Positions 6,314 to 7,705 of a stretch of DNA of 7,705 nucleotides are shown here, piece by piece. A model generated the notes under the pieces. It saw nothing but the letters and a program-made list of their open reading frames with translations. It was not told the DNA's origin and searched no databases. Both the position numbers and the translations under genes were made by a program. Within the stretch, counting starts at the first letter, position 1. Each line of letters opens with the position of its first letter. Source of the stretch: Desulfobacterales bacterium (GTDB taxonomy: Bacteria; Desulfobacterota; Desulfobacteria; Desulfobacterales; JAFDCJ01); the NCBI GenBank assembly GCA_020345785.1, contig CP070771.1, positions 4,487,350 through 4,495,054 on the forward strand. Direction: 5' to 3'.

Positions 6314-6321
6314 GGTATGAA
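6314..6321 (+). promoter_or_regulatory. Possible extended -10 for nagZ
   Basis: TGGTATGAA contains a TG followed by TATGAA (4 of 6 to TATAAT). The -35 region is unconvincing (TTTGTA at 6295-6300, spacing only 15). If real, the transcript would start close to the edge of the left 96-bp repeat copy, putting that repeat in the nagZ leader. Confidence 0.2.
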
Positions 6322-6326
6322 GCGGC

Positions 6327-6422
6327 AGTTTCTTTTCCGATCAGACTGCCAGCCTCAGGTAGCCAGTGGCGGCGCTGCCTGCCCTGGGTAGCCTTGATGG
6401 CAAAGCGGGGACACCTGAAACC
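6327..6422 (+). repeat. Left copy of the ~96-bp inverted repeat flanking nagZ
   Basis: It matches the reverse complement of 7525-7621. The inner 49 bp (6374-6422) are identical at 48 positions; the only difference is A at 6402. The outer half is more diverged but keeps GATCAGACTG (6339-6348) and AGTTTC (6327-6332). The copy lies 47 bp before the nagZ start. Internal dyads such as GCTGCC/GGTAGC are present. Confidence 0.85.
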
Positions 6423-6469
6423 TTCATTTTCCGACAAAATGTTGCCGGAACCAACCCGCTAAGGGCATT

Positions 6470-7477
6470 ATGACAGCCACGAAATATTCAAATCAACAGC
6501 TGGCCGGTCAACGCTTGATGGTCGGTTTTGACGGCACCGATCTCAATGCGGATCTCAGGTTTCTGATCGATCGATTGAAGGTGGGCGGTGTCATTCTTTT
6601 TGCAAGAAATCTGGTGACACCCGATCAGATTAGAGATCTGTGCCATGCGTTACAGGATTATGCCCAACAGCGTGGGCACCCGCCGCTATTCATTGCCATT
6701 GATCAGGAGGGCGGGCAGGTCGCGAGGCTCAAAGAGCCGTTTACCCAATTTGCCGGCAACCCTTCCATGAAACATGAAGAAGACGCGGTTCATTTCGCCG
6801 AGGTGACGGCGACCGAGCTAAAACAGGTAGGTATCAATATGAATATGGCGCCGGTCATGGATGTAGCGCCGGAAGAAATGAACAGCATCATGGCCAAGCG
6901 TTCCTTCGGCGCCGATCCGGACTGGGTGTCGCGGATGGGGATAAAAGTCATCGAGCATTTGCAGATCAACAATATTATGGCGGTAGCCAAACATTTTCCC
7001 GGTATCGGCCGGACGGTTCTGGATTCCCATCTGGAATTGCCTGTGCTGGAAGATGAGTTGTCCATCCTGGAGCAGCTCGACCTGATCCCCTTTGAAGCCA
7101 GTATTAAACACGGTGTGTCCGGGATGATGCTGTCTCATATTTTTTATCCGAAACTAGATCCCGAATGGCCGGCCAGTTTGTCCAACCGAATTGCCAATGA
7201 TCTTCTGAGAAAACGAATGGGATTCGACGGCCTCGTCATGACCGATGATCTGGATATGGGCGCCATCACCAAACATTTTGATATCCGAACATCGATCCTT
7301 CAGATACTTGCCGCAGATATCGATCTGGCCCTTATATGCCACAAAGGCCCGAGCATTGAATTCGCTTATGAAGCCATCTTAAAGGAGATAACGGATTTGC
7401 CCGAAATGAAGGCGAGAGGGGTGAAGTCAGTGGAGCGCATCATGCGTTTGAAACGTAAATATTTAATGCATTCGTAG
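6470..7477 (+). CDS. nagZ: Beta-N-acetylhexosaminidase, glycoside hydrolase family 3
   Basis: Cytoplasmic peptidoglycan-recycling enzyme that removes GlcNAc from GlcNAc-1,6-anhydroMurNAc (peptides). The 335-residue length fits single-domain NagZ. Family markers are IAIDQEGGQVARL (75-87), the His-loop KHFPGIG (174-180) with DSH (185-187; His187 is the expected acid/base), and the nucleophile motif VMTDDLDM (256-263), where Asp259 is the expected nucleophile. KHFPGIG has Ile where many family members have His (KHFPGHG). No signal peptide is seen, as expected for a cytoplasmic NagZ. The ATG is preceded by AAGGG at 6461-6465, a close but usable spacing. It sits alone between inverted repeat copies. 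By pathway it acts on the anhydro-muropeptides that lytic transglycosylases such as the MltG encoded at 1866-2876 help create. Confidence 0.93.
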   Translation: MTATKYSNQQLAGQRLMVGFDGTDLNADLRFLIDRLKVGGVILFARNLVTPDQIRDLCHALQDYAQQRGHPPLFIAIDQEGGQVARLKEPFTQFAGNPSMKHEEDAVHFAEVTATELKQVGINMNMAPVMDVAPEEMNSIMAKRSFGADPDWVSRMGIKVIEHLQINNIMAVAKHFPGIGRTVLDSHLELPVLEDELSILEQLDLIPFEASIKHGVSGMMLSHIFYPKLDPEWPASLSNRIANDLLRKRMGFDGLVMTDDLDMGAITKHFDIRTSILQILAADIDLALICHKGPSIEFAYEAILKEITDLPEMKARGVKSVERIMRLKRKYLMHS

Positions 7478-7524
7478 AAAGTGTTCCGTGCGGGGCAACA
7501 AATTTATCGAAAAGAGTTTGAATG

Positions 7525-7621
7525 GGTTTCAGGTGTCCCCGCTTCGCCATCAAGGCTACCCAGGGCAGGCAGCCCAGCCGCTGGCAAACGAAGGCGGCCA
7601 GTCTGATCTGAAAACGAAACT
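7525..7621 (-). repeat. Right copy of the ~96-bp inverted repeat flanking nagZ
   Basis: Inverted counterpart of 6327-6422, starting 47 bp after the nagZ stop. The conserved 49-bp core is 7525-7573; the outer half keeps CAGTCTGATC (7599-7608) and GAAACT (7616-7621) but its middle differs from the left copy. No target-site duplication is evident outside the two copies. Confidence 0.85.
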
Positions 7622-7627
7622 TTAAAA

Positions 7628-7669
7628 TAGCGAATATCGAATATCGAATAATGAATTTCGAATTTCGAA
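7628..7669. repeat. Heptamer tandem array (TATCGAA family)
   Basis: Six 7-bp units in exact phase: TAGCGAA, TATCGAA twice, TAATGAA, then TTTCGAA twice. The array follows the right 96-bp repeat copy by 6 bp. After it comes GGGAGGT (7671-7677), which looks like a ribosome site, but no start codon follows before the window ends. Confidence 0.75.
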
Positions 7670-7705
7670 GGGAGGTATTCTGTCTATTTTATAAAAAGAC
7701 TGAGC

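Larger units (their letters stand above)
6190..6469. other. Intergenic region between GGDEF-EAL gene and nagZ
   Basis: This 280-bp stretch holds a weak terminator-like hairpin, a possible extended -10, and the left copy of the 96-bp repeat. A 69-codon open frame (6253-6462) crosses the repeat and has no ribosome site, so it is not annotated. Confidence 0.5.

Noticed and set aside
6253..6462. Plus-strand open frame of 69 codons before nagZ
   Set aside because: Starts within a hairpin, has no ribosome site and about half of it is the 96-bp repeat.
6327..7621. Bona fide insertion sequence around nagZ
   Set aside because: No transposase frame and no target-site duplication; the enclosed gene is a normal nagZ. 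Kept only as a finding about flanking repeats.
7628..7669. CRISPR-like repeat array
   Set aside because: Units are 7 bp with no spacers; this is a short tandem repeat, and no cas gene is present.

Overview
The window reads as chromosomal DNA of an anaerobic proteobacterium-like Gram-negative, most likely a sulfate-reducing Desulfobacterota (Desulfobacterales-type). The grounds are a ferredoxin-linked 2-oxoacid oxidoreductase operon (korD-korA-korB), Gram-negative style cell-wall genes (mltG, nagZ), a membrane PAS-GGDEF-EAL protein, and long repeat-rich intergenic stretches with heptamer arrays of a kind I associate with that group. The taxonomic call is inference; no rRNA or marker gene is present.

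Layout. On the minus strand, from 1702 down to the left edge, lie korD, korA and the first third of korB, tightly packed (9 bp and 3 bp gaps). A 163-bp divergent region with two back-to-back sigma70-like promoters separates them from mltG on the plus strand (1866-2876). A 686-bp gap follows without a convincing gene; it is packed with repeats: two opposed heptamer arrays, an AT-rich foldback element with 16-bp perfect inverted ends, and a doubled GC-rich dyad. Next come a 79-residue Cys/His protein of unknown function (3563-3802), a 404-bp gap with a strong 84-nt stem-loop, a two-TM PAS-GGDEF-EAL cyclic-di-GMP enzyme (4207-6189), and nagZ (6470-7477). nagZ sits between two inverted copies of a roughly 96-bp repeat. 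The window closes on a second heptamer array.

How the genes relate. KorDAB is central metabolism: oxidative decarboxylation of a 2-oxoacid to acyl-CoA with electrons going to ferredoxin. MltG (glycan-strand cleavage leaving 1,6-anhydroMurNAc ends) and NagZ (cytoplasmic removal of GlcNAc from anhydro-muropeptides) belong to the same peptidoglycan turnover and recycling pathway, although 3.6 kb and other genes separate them. The GGDEF-EAL protein keeps catalytic residues in both halves plus the inhibitory I-site, so it could both make and degrade c-di-GMP.

The coding genes are ordinary. What is unusual lies between them: several distinct repeat and foldback families in under 8 kb, two of which share one heptamer framework, and a possible structured leader upstream of the c-di-GMP gene. 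I saw no CRISPR array, tRNA, rRNA, transposase or recognisable defence system.
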